Shown here in pieces: positions 1 to 4,669 of a stretch of DNA of 5,105 nt; within the stretch, counting starts at the first letter, position 1; every line of letters starts with the position of its first letter. A program made the translations under genes and the position numbers. The stretch covers positions 1 to 5,105 of the forward strand of contig JAFGPZ010000316.1 in NCBI GenBank assembly GCA_016935935.1, given 5' to 3'. The stretch comes from Deltaproteobacteria bacterium. GTDB lineage: Bacteria > Desulfobacterota > Syntrophia > Syntrophales > UBA2210. Under the pieces are notes generated by a model. That model was not told where the DNA came from, searched no databases, and worked only from the letters and a program-made list of their open reading frames with translations.

Positions 1-56
1 ACAGCTTCCAACGCCGGAAGGTTGGCATGAATATCGGAGAGTATGATCCATTTCAT
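1..56 (-). CDS. Metallophosphoesterase, N-terminal fragment (cut by window edge)
   Basis: Only the first 18 codons lie in the window; they translate to MKWIILSDIHANLPALEA. This is the typical opening of YfcE/MJ0936-like calcineurin-fold metallophosphoesterases: a hydrophobic beta strand, then the D-x-H metal-binding motif (Asp8 and His10 here), then a helix of the NLPALEAV type. Family members are small soluble phosphodiesterases that bind two metal ions; the substrate cannot be told from this piece. ATG at 54-56 is chosen because the family normally begins right before the ILSDIH strand. The ribosome site is poor (TGAGAA a few bases upstream). The frame stays open upstream through the hairpin region to a TAA at 168-170, so a longer start such as GTG at 144-146 is possible but unlikely. 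The gene lies just downstream of the terminator-like hairpin at 86-152, so its expression may depend on read-through. Confidence 0.85.
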   Translation of the reverse strand, partial: MKWIILSDIHANLPALEA

Positions 57-85
57 GGTATTCTCATTATTTACAGATAAAAAAT

Positions 86-152
86 CCGCCTGTGGAGCAG
101 AAGGAGGAAGACGGGGCAGGTGATGCCCCGCAGGGCTAACAACCACAGGCGG
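86..152 (-). terminator. Intrinsic terminator/attenuator hairpin
   Basis: The perfect 10-bp inverted repeat at 86-95 and 143-152 is followed on the minus strand by a run of six T (84-79). Between the arms is a second hairpin (112-118 with 124-130). The unit lies between a strong promoter and the metallophosphoesterase start codon, a position that fits attenuation as well as simple termination of an sRNA. Confidence 0.5.
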
Positions 153-161
153 CAGAAGGAG
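97..161. repeat. 10-bp direct repeat GCAGAAGGAG
   Basis: GCAGAAGGAG occurs at 97-106 and 152-161, one copy inside the large hairpin loop and one just outside the stem. On the minus-strand RNA it reads CUCCUUCUGC, so the two copies give two anti-Shine-Dalgarno-like segments. Confidence 0.6.
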
Positions 162-169
162 CTCTAATT

Positions 170-197
170 ATGATAGCCAACTCCCTTTTCCTGTCAA
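170..197 (-). promoter_or_regulatory. Sigma70-type promoter for the 79-163 transcript
   Basis: On the minus strand, TTGACA (197-192, a perfect -35) is followed by a 16-base spacer and TATCAT (175-170, five of six -10 positions). The start point would be near 163-164. It is one of the best promoter matches in the window and points straight into the hairpin region. Confidence 0.65.
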
Positions 198-265
198 ATA
201 CAATTCTCCCCTTCTTCTCTGGTCTTTATATCAAAAGCGAATTCAAATCCAGAATGCCTTACCTT

Positions 266-283
266 AGAGGCAAATATGCCTCT
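266..283. repeat. Short perfect hairpin AGAGGCA/TGCCTCT
   Basis: A 7-bp perfect stem with loop AATA lies upstream of the minus-strand promoter at 170-197. No T run follows closely on either strand, so it is not a standard terminator. It could be an operator or simply the stem of an RNA crossing the region. No function is evident. Confidence 0.35.
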
Positions 284-344
284 TATTGTCCGGTTTTTAT
301 CAGGCTGTAATTAAGTATCCTCTACATCATGACGATTTATATTG

Positions 345-405
345 TGCCGCCTGTCAGGAGCAGGTCATAGGGGAGAAGACTATAGCCTACACTGAGCAGG
401 CGGTA
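345..405. repeat. CCGCCTG...CAGGCGG hairpin related to 86-152
   Basis: CCGCCTG (347-353) pairs with CAGGCGG (397-403). The stem continues inward with TCAG (354-357) against CTGA (392-395), with one bulged G (396), and outward with T345-A405 and a G-T wobble. The plus-strand left arm CCGCCTGT, then GGAGCAG after a short insert, resembles the left arm of the hairpin at 86-152, which suggests a common element. The right side overlaps the last codons of the small membrane protein gene. On the minus strand no U tract follows; on the plus strand TATTTGTTTTC follows, but no plus-strand gene precedes it. Confidence 0.5.
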
Positions 406-593
406 TTTGTTTTCTCTACAGAGAAACCCTGATTTGCTTCCTTTTTCCGACTCAAAAGGCGATTAATTTTCTCCATCAAAGAGACACTGCAGAACCAGAG
501 AAAAGACATTATCAACTGAATCAGAATAAACAGGCTAAGAACTCCCCACCGCATTGCTTCAGAATAGTGCTCTGGAAATTTTACAATAAACAT
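387..593 (-). CDS. Small single-pass membrane protein, unknown function
   Basis: This 68-residue frame starts at ATG 591-593, with AAGGA nine bases upstream, and stops at TAG. Residues 17-39 (from WGVLSLF to CSVSL) form one clear hydrophobic segment rich in Leu, Ile, Phe and Trp. A basic stretch follows (MEKINRLLSRKKE, 40-52), which by the positive-inside rule puts the C-terminus in the cytoplasm. The N-terminal 16 residues are mixed in charge. I do not recognise a family. The hydrophobic segment and ribosome site favour a real gene, but its length is short enough to arise by chance and I see no strong promoter. Its 3' end contains the right arm of the 345-405 hairpin and a smaller one (411-426). 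Confidence 0.45.
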   Translation of the reverse strand: MFIVKFPEHYSEAMRWGVLSLFILIQLIMSFLWFCSVSLMEKINRLLSRKKEANQGFSVEKTNTACSV

Positions 594-1131
594 TGTCTAA
601 AATCCTTTCCCTTAACTATCCTGAGCTTACCCAAGCAGGAAGCCTTCAGAGAACAGGAGAAAAAACTCGAAATTGCTTCTCTTCCTCTGGTTTTATCGGC
701 ATCCCAAAGGAATCTCCGCAGGGTATTTTTCTTGTTGTAATCTCCACACACGATAAGGGAACGGTGTATTATTCTGTCCGGCGGTACTGCCTTTAAACAG
801 CATCGCGTTCTTTATGCTCTTTAGGGAGTTTAGAAGTCTGTTTTTTGCCTTAAACCGGGCCCAGCACAAACCCTTAACAGGTCATACCTGCGACACCTGC
901 AAAATTTACCAGATTCAGAACATCTGTTATGAAAAGTAAGATAAGTTGGGTAAACCCGGCAGGGAAATTGGAAAGGGTTCCGATTTGAGAGCTATGAATC
1001 TCCAATCGAGGGCTTGTAACGGAATAATCTTGAAATTTTATTACGATTACATAAAATTATTGGTATTGTACGCAGTTTTTTCGGTGCAACTGAAAAATAT
1101 TGGTCTGTCTTTTTATGAAAGGAATTCGACA
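594..1131. other. Intergenic region without a convincing gene
   Basis: This 538-base gap separates the divergent small membrane protein gene and DUF4332 gene. Open frames here lack ribosome sites and recognisable protein features. It contains a GCTT-ACCC-AAGC mini-hairpin (625-636), a CCGGCGGTACTGC motif (778-790) shared with the asnA promoter, a CAGGT-cat-ACCTG dyad (878-890), and the promoter of the DUF4332 gene at 1030-1057. Confidence 0.6.
1030..1057 (+). promoter_or_regulatory. Sigma70-type promoter of the DUF4332 gene
   Basis: TTGAAA (1030-1035) and TAAAAT (1052-1057) are 16 bases apart, each matching five of six consensus positions. The predicted start near 1064 gives a 5' leader of about 68 bases before the ATG at 1132. 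Confidence 0.55.
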
Positions 1132-1542
1132 ATGGCTAAGTACAAAATCGAAGATGTGGAAGGAATCGGCCCCACCTATGGCGAAAAACTTCGTAAAGCA
1201 GGAATCGAAGACACCGATCAATTACTGAAGGCCGGTAAAACAAAAAATGACAGAGTTGAACTCGCCAAAAAAACAGAGATCAGCGAGACCCTCATTCTTA
1301 AGTGGGTGAATATGGTTGACCTGTACCGCATTAAAGGTGTGGGGTCGGAATTCTCCGAACTGCTTGAAGCATCCGGCGTGGATACGGTCAAGGAGCTGAA
1401 GCATCGCATCCCGTCCAACCTGATCAAAAAAATGACCGAGGTGAATGAACAGAAAAAACTGACCCGCCGTGTACCGACCGAGGCGATGGTGACCGATTGG
1501 ATCGAACAGGCTAAGCAGATGCCAGCCATGGTCGAATACTAA
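1132..1542 (+). CDS. DUF4332 helix-hairpin-helix protein
   Basis: The 136-residue product starts MAKYKIEDVEGIG and carries two helix-hairpin-helix-like units: VEGIGPTYGEKLRKAGI (residues 9-25) and IKGVGSEFSELLEASGV (67-83). The GIG and GVG turns, each followed by a helix and a short xxGI/V end, are typical of DUF4332 proteins. The fold is related to HhH units that bind DNA backbone in other proteins, so non-specific nucleic-acid contact is plausible, but the biological role of DUF4332 is not established. There is no signal peptide or membrane segment, so it should be cytosolic. ATG 1132 is chosen over a longer in-frame start at 946 because AGGA lies eight bases upstream, the domain begins straight after it, and the promoter at 1030-1057 lies inside the longer frame. 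The next gene starts 94 bases downstream on the same strand. Confidence 0.88.
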   Translation: MAKYKIEDVEGIGPTYGEKLRKAGIEDTDQLLKAGKTKNDRVELAKKTEISETLILKWVNMVDLYRIKGVGSEFSELLEASGVDTVKELKHRIPSNLIKKMTEVNEQKKLTRRVPTEAMVTDWIEQAKQMPAMVEY

Positions 1543-1550
1543 CCCTAACA

Positions 1551-1610
1551 AATACCATAAATCAGCGTCAGGTGTTTTTTCACAAGTGATAAAATTGGTA
1601 ATACCATAAA
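1551..1610. repeat. 11-bp direct repeat AATACCATAAA
   Basis: AATACCATAAA occurs at 1551-1561 and 1600-1610, on either side of the putative promoter of the glycine-zipper gene. The second copy overlaps a TGGTA-a-TACCA palindrome (1596-1606). The arrangement suggests a regulator site but is short enough to be chance. Confidence 0.35.
1587..1595 (+). promoter_or_regulatory. Putative extended -10 promoter of the glycine-zipper gene
   Basis: TG-A-TAAAAT (1587-1595) fits the extended -10 pattern; the -35 region 17 bases upstream (GTCAGG) is poor. The start would be near 1602, leaving a leader of about 35 bases. Read-through from the DUF4332 gene is also possible because no terminator is visible between the two genes. 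Confidence 0.35.
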
Positions 1611-1636
1611 ACCATTTTTGATCGAAAGGACGTGTT

Positions 1637-1921
1637 ATGGAAAATATATTGCCGTTAATTATTCAATTGGTCAGCGGGGCTGTTGGGGGAAATGTTGCAG
1701 GAGGTATCTTTAAAAACATATCCCTTGGGACGCTGGGCAATTCCATAGCTGGTATTGTTGGCGGCGGGCTTGGAGGTCAACTGCTGGGTCTTTTGGGCAT
1801 GTCTACGGGCAGTGGCGGGATGGATATCGGCAGTATCGTGGGGAGTATTGCGGGTGGTGGCGTGGGCGGAGGTGTCTTGCTGGCAATCGTGGGATTTATC
1901 AAGAAAGCCATGAGCAAATAA
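1637..1921 (+). CDS. Small glycine-zipper membrane protein
   Basis: The product has 94 residues, about a third of them glycine. Hydrophobic stretches at roughly residues 3-25, 36-54 and 66-88 are full of small-residue repeats (GAVGGNVAGG, GIVGGGLGGQLLGLLG, GSIAGGGVGGGVLLAIVG) of the glycine-zipper type that packs transmembrane helices tightly. The C-terminus is basic (IKKAMSK). Similar short proteins are common in Gram-negative genomes and have been given misleading names; no activity is established. An inner- or outer-membrane location is likely but not decided by the sequence, and there is no cleavable signal peptide. The start is clear: AAAGGA lies six bases before ATG 1637. It follows the DUF4332 gene by 94 bases on the same strand and faces the minus-strand membrane protein gene beyond a 218-base gap. 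Confidence 0.82.
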   Translation: MENILPLIIQLVSGAVGGNVAGGIFKNISLGTLGNSIAGIVGGGLGGQLLGLLGMSTGSGGMDIGSIVGSIAGGGVGGGVLLAIVGFIKKAMSK

Positions 1922-1976
1922 TCCACCCTGACTTTTCGATAGGCTGATATTAGTTCGAGTAACAGATTTTGAGCAA

Positions 1977-2000
1977 AAGCATGAATTAATTATTCTGCTT
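1977..2000. repeat. Hairpin AAGCA-t-GAAT / ATTC-TGCTT in the convergent gap
   Basis: The arms AAGCA (1977-1981) and GAAT (1983-1986) pair with ATTC (1992-1995) and TGCTT (1996-2000), giving nine base pairs with one bulged T and loop TAATT. It lies between the convergent glycine-zipper and membrane-protein genes, so it may end transcription on either strand. No proper T run follows on the plus strand; on the minus strand TTTTGC follows. It is a weak terminator candidate only. Confidence 0.3.
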
Positions 2001-2122
2001 AAGGGGATGGTGTAGGGCAATTATTCAAACAGTACCAATCAAAAGCCCGACTAACACCTCCCCCTGCTTTTTCTGCATCATGAAAATTACTTCTATTCGA
2101 TGTTTTTAGGAGAAAAATAGGA

Positions 2123-2141
2123 AGAGGTAGGAATTACCTTT
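2123..2141 (-). terminator. Weak hairpin right after the membrane protein stop codon
   Basis: AGGTA (2125-2129) pairs with TACCT (2135-2139) with a 5-base loop, extended by one wobble and one A-T pair. On the minus strand it begins directly at the stop codon (2142-2140) and is followed, seven bases later, by TATTTTTC. It could be a weak terminator of the 2140-2967 gene, but the stem is short and A-T rich. Confidence 0.25.
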
Positions 2142-2967
2142 ATTCATACTCAGCCTTCTGAAGATTTTTCCCTTCCGCCTCTTTGTTTCGTTTCAACGGT
2201 CTTGTCTTCATGAGTTGAAAAATCACACCTATCCCTACCATTGAAAGATAGGTGATTGTAAATTCCGCTCGTTTCTCTTGAAACCACGAAATGAGATGAA
2301 CATTCATTCCCAACAGGATCACTTCCAGCCCAATCAGGAACAGCAGAGTCCCAACCCCACTGTAGCACAACGCCATGATTAGTTTTCGGAGGACCCAAAT
2401 CAGGAGTAATCCAGCAACTCCTGCCATAAGAGCAATCAGTAAAACCTTCCACTTATAAGGTTCTATCGTTTGAAGAGCATCTTTGATGAGCAGGCTGAGC
2501 CGTTCAAAAAAATTCTCCCCCTTTTCGGTAATCTGATTGGCATAGGCAAGTCGGCTGGAAGTATCCATTTGACCAAAGGGCTGAATGAAGGAAGAATTAA
2601 ATGAGGAAGATTTCGGAGGCGTTTCTTTGAGAATCAGACTGGAATAGGCGGTTACTCCGGCCAGACCAAATACAAGGGTTGCCAGAAGAATAATCAGGAC
2701 ATTCCTGAAAAGAACTGTTGCAAGGGTGAAAACCAACGTTCCAATCAACATGCTAATAAGAGCCGGTGTATTAAGCCATTGAGAAACAAGTAAACCACAG
2801 GAAGATCCTACGACAGCCCCTAAAAGTCCCAATATGACAGCACTGAAATACGATCCTGCAAGCCAAAGAAGAATGCCCAGAATCAACACCAGCAGTCCGG
2901 AACCTACCAAGGCTCCCGGAGAACTTTCCAAACAGAGACTTTCAATACGAATCAGGATTTCAAACAT
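2140..2967 (-). CDS. Polytopic membrane protein of unknown function
   Basis: The 275-residue product has about seven hydrophobic segments: residues ~18-38, 40-62, 67-87, 89-112, 173-192, 194-222 and 236-253. The first four form a glycine-rich block (GLLVLILGILLW, AVILGLLGAVVGSSCGLLVS). A polar central stretch (113-170) holds a Ser/Pro-rich linker and an acidic/basic helix, and the tail is strongly charged (KTRPLKRNKEAEGKNLQKAEYE). The basic tail suggests a cytoplasmic C-terminus. The overall plan recalls DUF4203/TMEM198-like proteins, but I see no diagnostic motif and do not assign a family. The start ATG 2965-2967 has no good Shine-Dalgarno sequence, and the promoter lies so close that the mRNA should begin two or three bases before the ATG. 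There is no operon partner: its upstream neighbour asnA is divergent. Confidence 0.8.
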   Translation of the reverse strand: MFEILIRIESLCLESSPGALVGSGLLVLILGILLWLAGSYFSAVILGLLGAVVGSSCGLLVSQWLNTPALISMLIGTLVFTLATVLFRNVLIILLATLVFGLAGVTAYSSLILKETPPKSSSFNSSFIQPFGQMDTSSRLAYANQITEKGENFFERLSLLIKDALQTIEPYKWKVLLIALMAGVAGLLLIWVLRKLIMALCYSGVGTLLFLIGLEVILLGMNVHLISWFQEKRAEFTITYLSMVGIGVIFQLMKTRPLKRNKEAEGKNLQKAEYE

Positions 2968-2975
2968 ATATAGCT

Positions 2976-3004
2976 ATTATCCCACAATGAAAGTATGTTT
3001 ACAA
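2976..3004 (-). promoter_or_regulatory. Promoter of the membrane protein gene (leaderless mRNA likely)
   Basis: On the minus strand, TTGTAA (3004-2999) is followed by exactly 17 bases and GATAAT (2981-2976, five of six -10 positions). Start at the usual six or seven bases downstream falls at 2969-2970, only two or three bases before the A of ATG at 2967. This fits the absence of a Shine-Dalgarno sequence. Confidence 0.55.
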
Positions 3005-3025
3005 GAAGTTTTATGGTGACTTCCC

Positions 3026-3061
3026 CTATCGACACTGCGATAATCTGTCGCCTGTCGATAG
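3026..3061. repeat. Perfect 9-bp dyad CTATCGACA/TGTCGATAG
   Basis: CTATCGACA (3026-3034) and TGTCGATAG (3053-3061) are exact reverse complements around an 18-base spacer that itself contains another TGTCG (3046-3050). The outer parts, CCCCTATC and CCTGTCGATAG, recur exactly at 4649-4671 and in altered form at 3321-3345. It lies just upstream of the -35 of the membrane protein promoter, so it may be an operator or a copy of a palindromic repeat. Confidence 0.55.
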
Positions 3062-3214
3062 ATTTCACGGCCATACCCAAGACAGGATTAGAAACATATT
3101 TATTATTTTCCCTTAGAAAAATATACTGGTTCCCCTTTCCCAAATATGAGCCTCTCCCTTCTCCTATAGATATCTTAGTTCAGACTGAAAAGGTACGGGG
3201 TAGGGGTATGGAAA

Positions 3215-3247
3215 AGGTAAACGTTAATCAGACAACGTTTATCACCT
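3215..3247. promoter_or_regulatory. Palindrome TAAACGTT-N8-AACGTTTA
   Basis: The two 8-base arms (3218-3225 and 3234-3241) are exact reverse complements eight bases apart, flanked by a further AGGT (3215-3218) and ACCT (3244-3247). The spacing of about 16 bases between arm centres is usual for a dimeric regulator. It lies about 130 bases upstream of the asnA promoter; the binding protein is unknown. Confidence 0.4.
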
Positions 3248-3251
3248 GTTT

Positions 3252-3276
3252 TCAAGTCCTCATAATGGGGACTTGA
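3252..3276. repeat. 8-bp hairpin TCAAGTCC/GGACTTGA
   Basis: TCAAGTCC (3252-3259) and GGACTTGA (3269-3276) pair perfectly around a 9-base loop. No T run follows on either strand, so a terminator role is unlikely. It sits between the palindrome at 3215-3247 and the repeat copy at 3288-3343. Confidence 0.45.
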
Positions 3277-3287
3277 TCTGGAACAGT

Positions 3288-3343
3288 AACAACATTTATG
3301 CCAATTGTAAAATAGGTTTCCCCCTATATTGATACCCTGTCGA
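3288..3343 (+). repeat. Upstream copy of a ~55-bp direct repeat around asnA
   Basis: This stretch aligns with 4613-4669. From 3288 and 4613, 28 of 34 ungapped positions agree (both begin AACAACAT and share TATGCCAA). A 3-base gap follows, then CCCTAT, and then ATAcCCTGTCGA against ATAtCCTGTCGA. It lies upstream of the asnA promoter, with the partner about 100 bases after the asnA stop. Confidence 0.6.
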
Positions 3344-3376
3344 ATAATATTATCCTGAGTATTTTCTCCGGCGGTA

Positions 3377-3405
3377 TTGCTCTTCAAGTTGAGGATCGAT
3401 ATAAT
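3377..3405 (+). promoter_or_regulatory. Promoter of asnA
   Basis: A perfect TATAAT (3400-3405) lies 17 bases after TTGCTC (3377-3382), a partial -35. The start near 3412 would give a leader of about 70 bases. The sequence CCGGCGGTATTGC (3368-3380), whose end overlaps the -35, is nearly repeated at 778-790, so it may be a regulator site. Confidence 0.5.
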
Positions 3406-3436
3406 GCGAAATGTAATGAATATTGAACTCTATTGA

Positions 3437-3450
3437 CTGTTTGAAAACAG
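3437..3450 (+). promoter_or_regulatory. Small palindrome CTGTTT-ga-AAACAG in the asnA leader
   Basis: Six-base arms surround a two-base centre; in RNA this would be a five-base stem with a UGAA loop. It lies downstream of the predicted asnA start point and about 24 bases before the ribosome site. It could be an operator or a leader hairpin; nothing in the sequence decides this. Confidence 0.3.
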
Positions 3451-3482
3451 ATTCATGACTAGATAACACAAATGAGGTGTAA

Positions 3483-4520
3483 ATGTCAGAATTATATATC
3501 GATGAAAATTACAAATCTATCTTGTCCCTACGGGAAACCGAAATAGCCATTAAGTTCATTAAGGATCACTTTGAGGAGCAGCTATCCCATGAGCTTAATC
3601 TACAACGAATTTCATCACCCTTATTTGTTCGAAAAGGCTCAGGAATAAACGATGATTTAAACGGTATTGAGAAAAAGGTGTCGTTCCAAATCCCTGATGC
3701 TGACATGGCTGAAGCCGAGTGTCTTTTTTCCTTAGCAAAATGGAAACGAATGGCTCTGGCGGAATATGGGTTTGAGCAGGGTGAAGGTTTATATACTGAC
3801 ATGAATGCCCTGAGACCTCAAGAAGTACTGGACAATATACACTCGGTATATGTAGACCAATGGGACTGGGAACGGATTATGAAAAAAGAAGAGAGGCATT
3901 TGGATTTCTTAAAAGAGATCGTCAGAAAAATATATCATGCTGTCAAATCGACAGAGAAAGCTGTTTGCGAAAAATTTATCGGGCTCACGCCACTGCTTCC
4001 CAAGGATATCGTTTTTATCCATACGGAAGATCTGGCTAAAAAATATCCCACCCTGCCTCCTCGAACACGGGAGGATAAAATCGCCAGAGACTATGGGGCT
4101 GTATTTATTATCGGTATCGGAGCGGAGTTATCTGAGGGCATAGTGCATGATGGTCGTGCCCCCGATTATGATGATTGGGTCACTCTTGATGGAAATGGCA
4201 AGCGAGGGCTTAATGGGGATATTTTTGTGTGGAATCCTGTTCTGCAAAGAGGAGTCGAACTGAGTTCTATGGGCATTCGAGTGGATAAGGAAAGCTTGCT
4301 TGAGCAGTTGAGAATTCGGAACTGTCTTGAACGGACGGAACAGGAATGGCACAAAAGATTGATGAATGAGGAGTTCCCATTGACGGTTGGAGGAGGTATT
4401 GGTCAGTCAAGGTTGTGTATGCTCTACTTACAAAAAATGCATATAGGGGAGGTTCATGCCAGTATCTGGCCAGAAGATACCGTGAAACGATGTAAAGAGG
4501 CGGGTATTAGGTTGTTATAA
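3483..4520 (+). CDS. asnA: Aspartate-ammonia ligase (asparagine synthetase A)
   Basis: AsnA makes asparagine from aspartate, ammonia and ATP (giving AMP and pyrophosphate) through an aspartyl-AMP intermediate. It is a cytosolic enzyme with a fold related to the class II aspartyl/asparaginyl-tRNA synthetase core. The 345-residue product, slightly longer than the ~330-residue E. coli enzyme, has all family blocks in order: SLAKWKR (83-89), GEGLYTDM (100-107), HSVYVDQWDWE (120-130), RDYGAVF (202-208), HDGRAPDYDDW (222-232), LNGDIFVWNP (243-252), ELSSMGIR (259-266) and GGGIGQSR (303-310). The start is firm: GAGGTG ends three bases before ATG 3483. It is a single-gene unit with its own promoter (3377-3405), flanked by opposite-strand genes. 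Family members often respond to asparagine supply; the palindromes upstream are candidate control sites. No truncation or frameshift is seen. Confidence 0.97.
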   Translation: MSELYIDENYKSILSLRETEIAIKFIKDHFEEQLSHELNLQRISSPLFVRKGSGINDDLNGIEKKVSFQIPDADMAEAECLFSLAKWKRMALAEYGFEQGEGLYTDMNALRPQEVLDNIHSVYVDQWDWERIMKKEERHLDFLKEIVRKIYHAVKSTEKAVCEKFIGLTPLLPKDIVFIHTEDLAKKYPTLPPRTREDKIARDYGAVFIIGIGAELSEGIVHDGRAPDYDDWVTLDGNGKRGLNGDIFVWNPVLQRGVELSSMGIRVDKESLLEQLRIRNCLERTEQEWHKRLMNEEFPLTVGGGIGQSRLCMLYLQKMHIGEVHASIWPEDTVKRCKEAGIRLL

Positions 4521-4612
4521 AGTTAAGATGATATCACATTTCATCCTGTTTCTCTGTGACTGTGGGTACGGGCTGCTCCCGCGGAATAAATATTTTTTCC
4601 CCTCCCGAATCG

Positions 4613-4669
4613 AACAACATGTATGCCAAATGGAAGATAAGTTCCCTGCCCCTATCAATATCCTGTCGA
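4613..4669 (+). repeat. Downstream copy of the direct repeat around asnA
   Basis: This stretch is the partner of 3288-3343 in the same orientation. Its last part overlaps the dyad at 4650-4674. It falls in the 237-base gap between asnA and the UPF0316 gene, where the short open frames on both strands look non-coding. Confidence 0.6.

Larger units (their letters stand above)
79..163 (-). ncRNA. Candidate small RNA (or attenuator leader) with anti-SD loops
   Basis: A strong minus-strand promoter would start a transcript near 163. The RNA would hold a perfect 10-bp outer stem, CCGCCUGUGG (152-143) with CCACAGGCGG (95-86), and an inner 7-bp hairpin, CGGGGCA (130-124) with UGCCCCG (118-112), whose loop is UCACC. 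The outer stem is followed by AUUUUUUAU (85-78), as in an intrinsic terminator. Single-stranded parts carry CUCCUUCUGC twice (161-152 and 106-97). Together with the UCACC loop these resemble pieces of the 16S rRNA 3' end, so the RNA could pair with Shine-Dalgarno sequences. It could be a free sRNA of about 85 nt, or a leader that attenuates the metallophosphoesterase gene 23 bases further on. The outer loop is long for a terminator (47 nt, partly closed by the inner hairpin). It matches no RNA family I recognise. Confidence 0.5.
2968..3482. other. Gene-free, dyad-rich region upstream of asnA
   Basis: This 515-base gap between divergent genes has only short frames without ribosome sites or protein-like composition. 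It holds the leaderless promoter (2976-3004), a dyad at 3026-3061, a palindrome at 3215-3247, a hairpin at 3252-3276, a repeat copy at 3288-3343, the asnA promoter (3377-3405) and a small palindrome in the asnA leader (3437-3450). Confidence 0.6.

Noticed and set aside
79..163. Signal recognition particle RNA or a known riboswitch
   Set aside because: The SRP GGAAGGAAGCAG-type tip is missing on both strands, and none of the common riboswitch cores (TPP, cobalamin, glycine, fluoride, preQ1) could be matched by eye.
593..796. Plus-strand open frame of 67 residues
   Set aside because: It begins at a TTG without a ribosome site, has no protein-like pattern, and overlaps the start of the opposite-strand gene.
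946..1131. Longer N-terminus for the DUF4332 protein starting near 946
   Set aside because: The extra 62 residues do not look like part of the domain, the ribosome site lies before 1132, and a good promoter (1030-1057) lies inside this stretch.
1218..1551. Two minus-strand open frames opposite the DUF4332 gene
   Set aside because: They are antisense shadows of a well-supported gene, with no ribosome sites of their own.
3191..3217. G-quadruplex from the G runs near 3197-3217
   Set aside because: There are only two runs of four G; the others are GG, so any structure would be weak and common by chance.
2995..3387. Short open frames on both strands upstream of asnA
   Set aside because: They have no ribosome sites, their composition is not protein-like, and they run through dyads and repeat copies.
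4569..4598. Intrinsic terminator after asnA (CGGG-ctgct-CCCG then T run)
   Set aside because: The stem is only four base pairs and the T run starts about ten bases later, too far for a normal intrinsic terminator.
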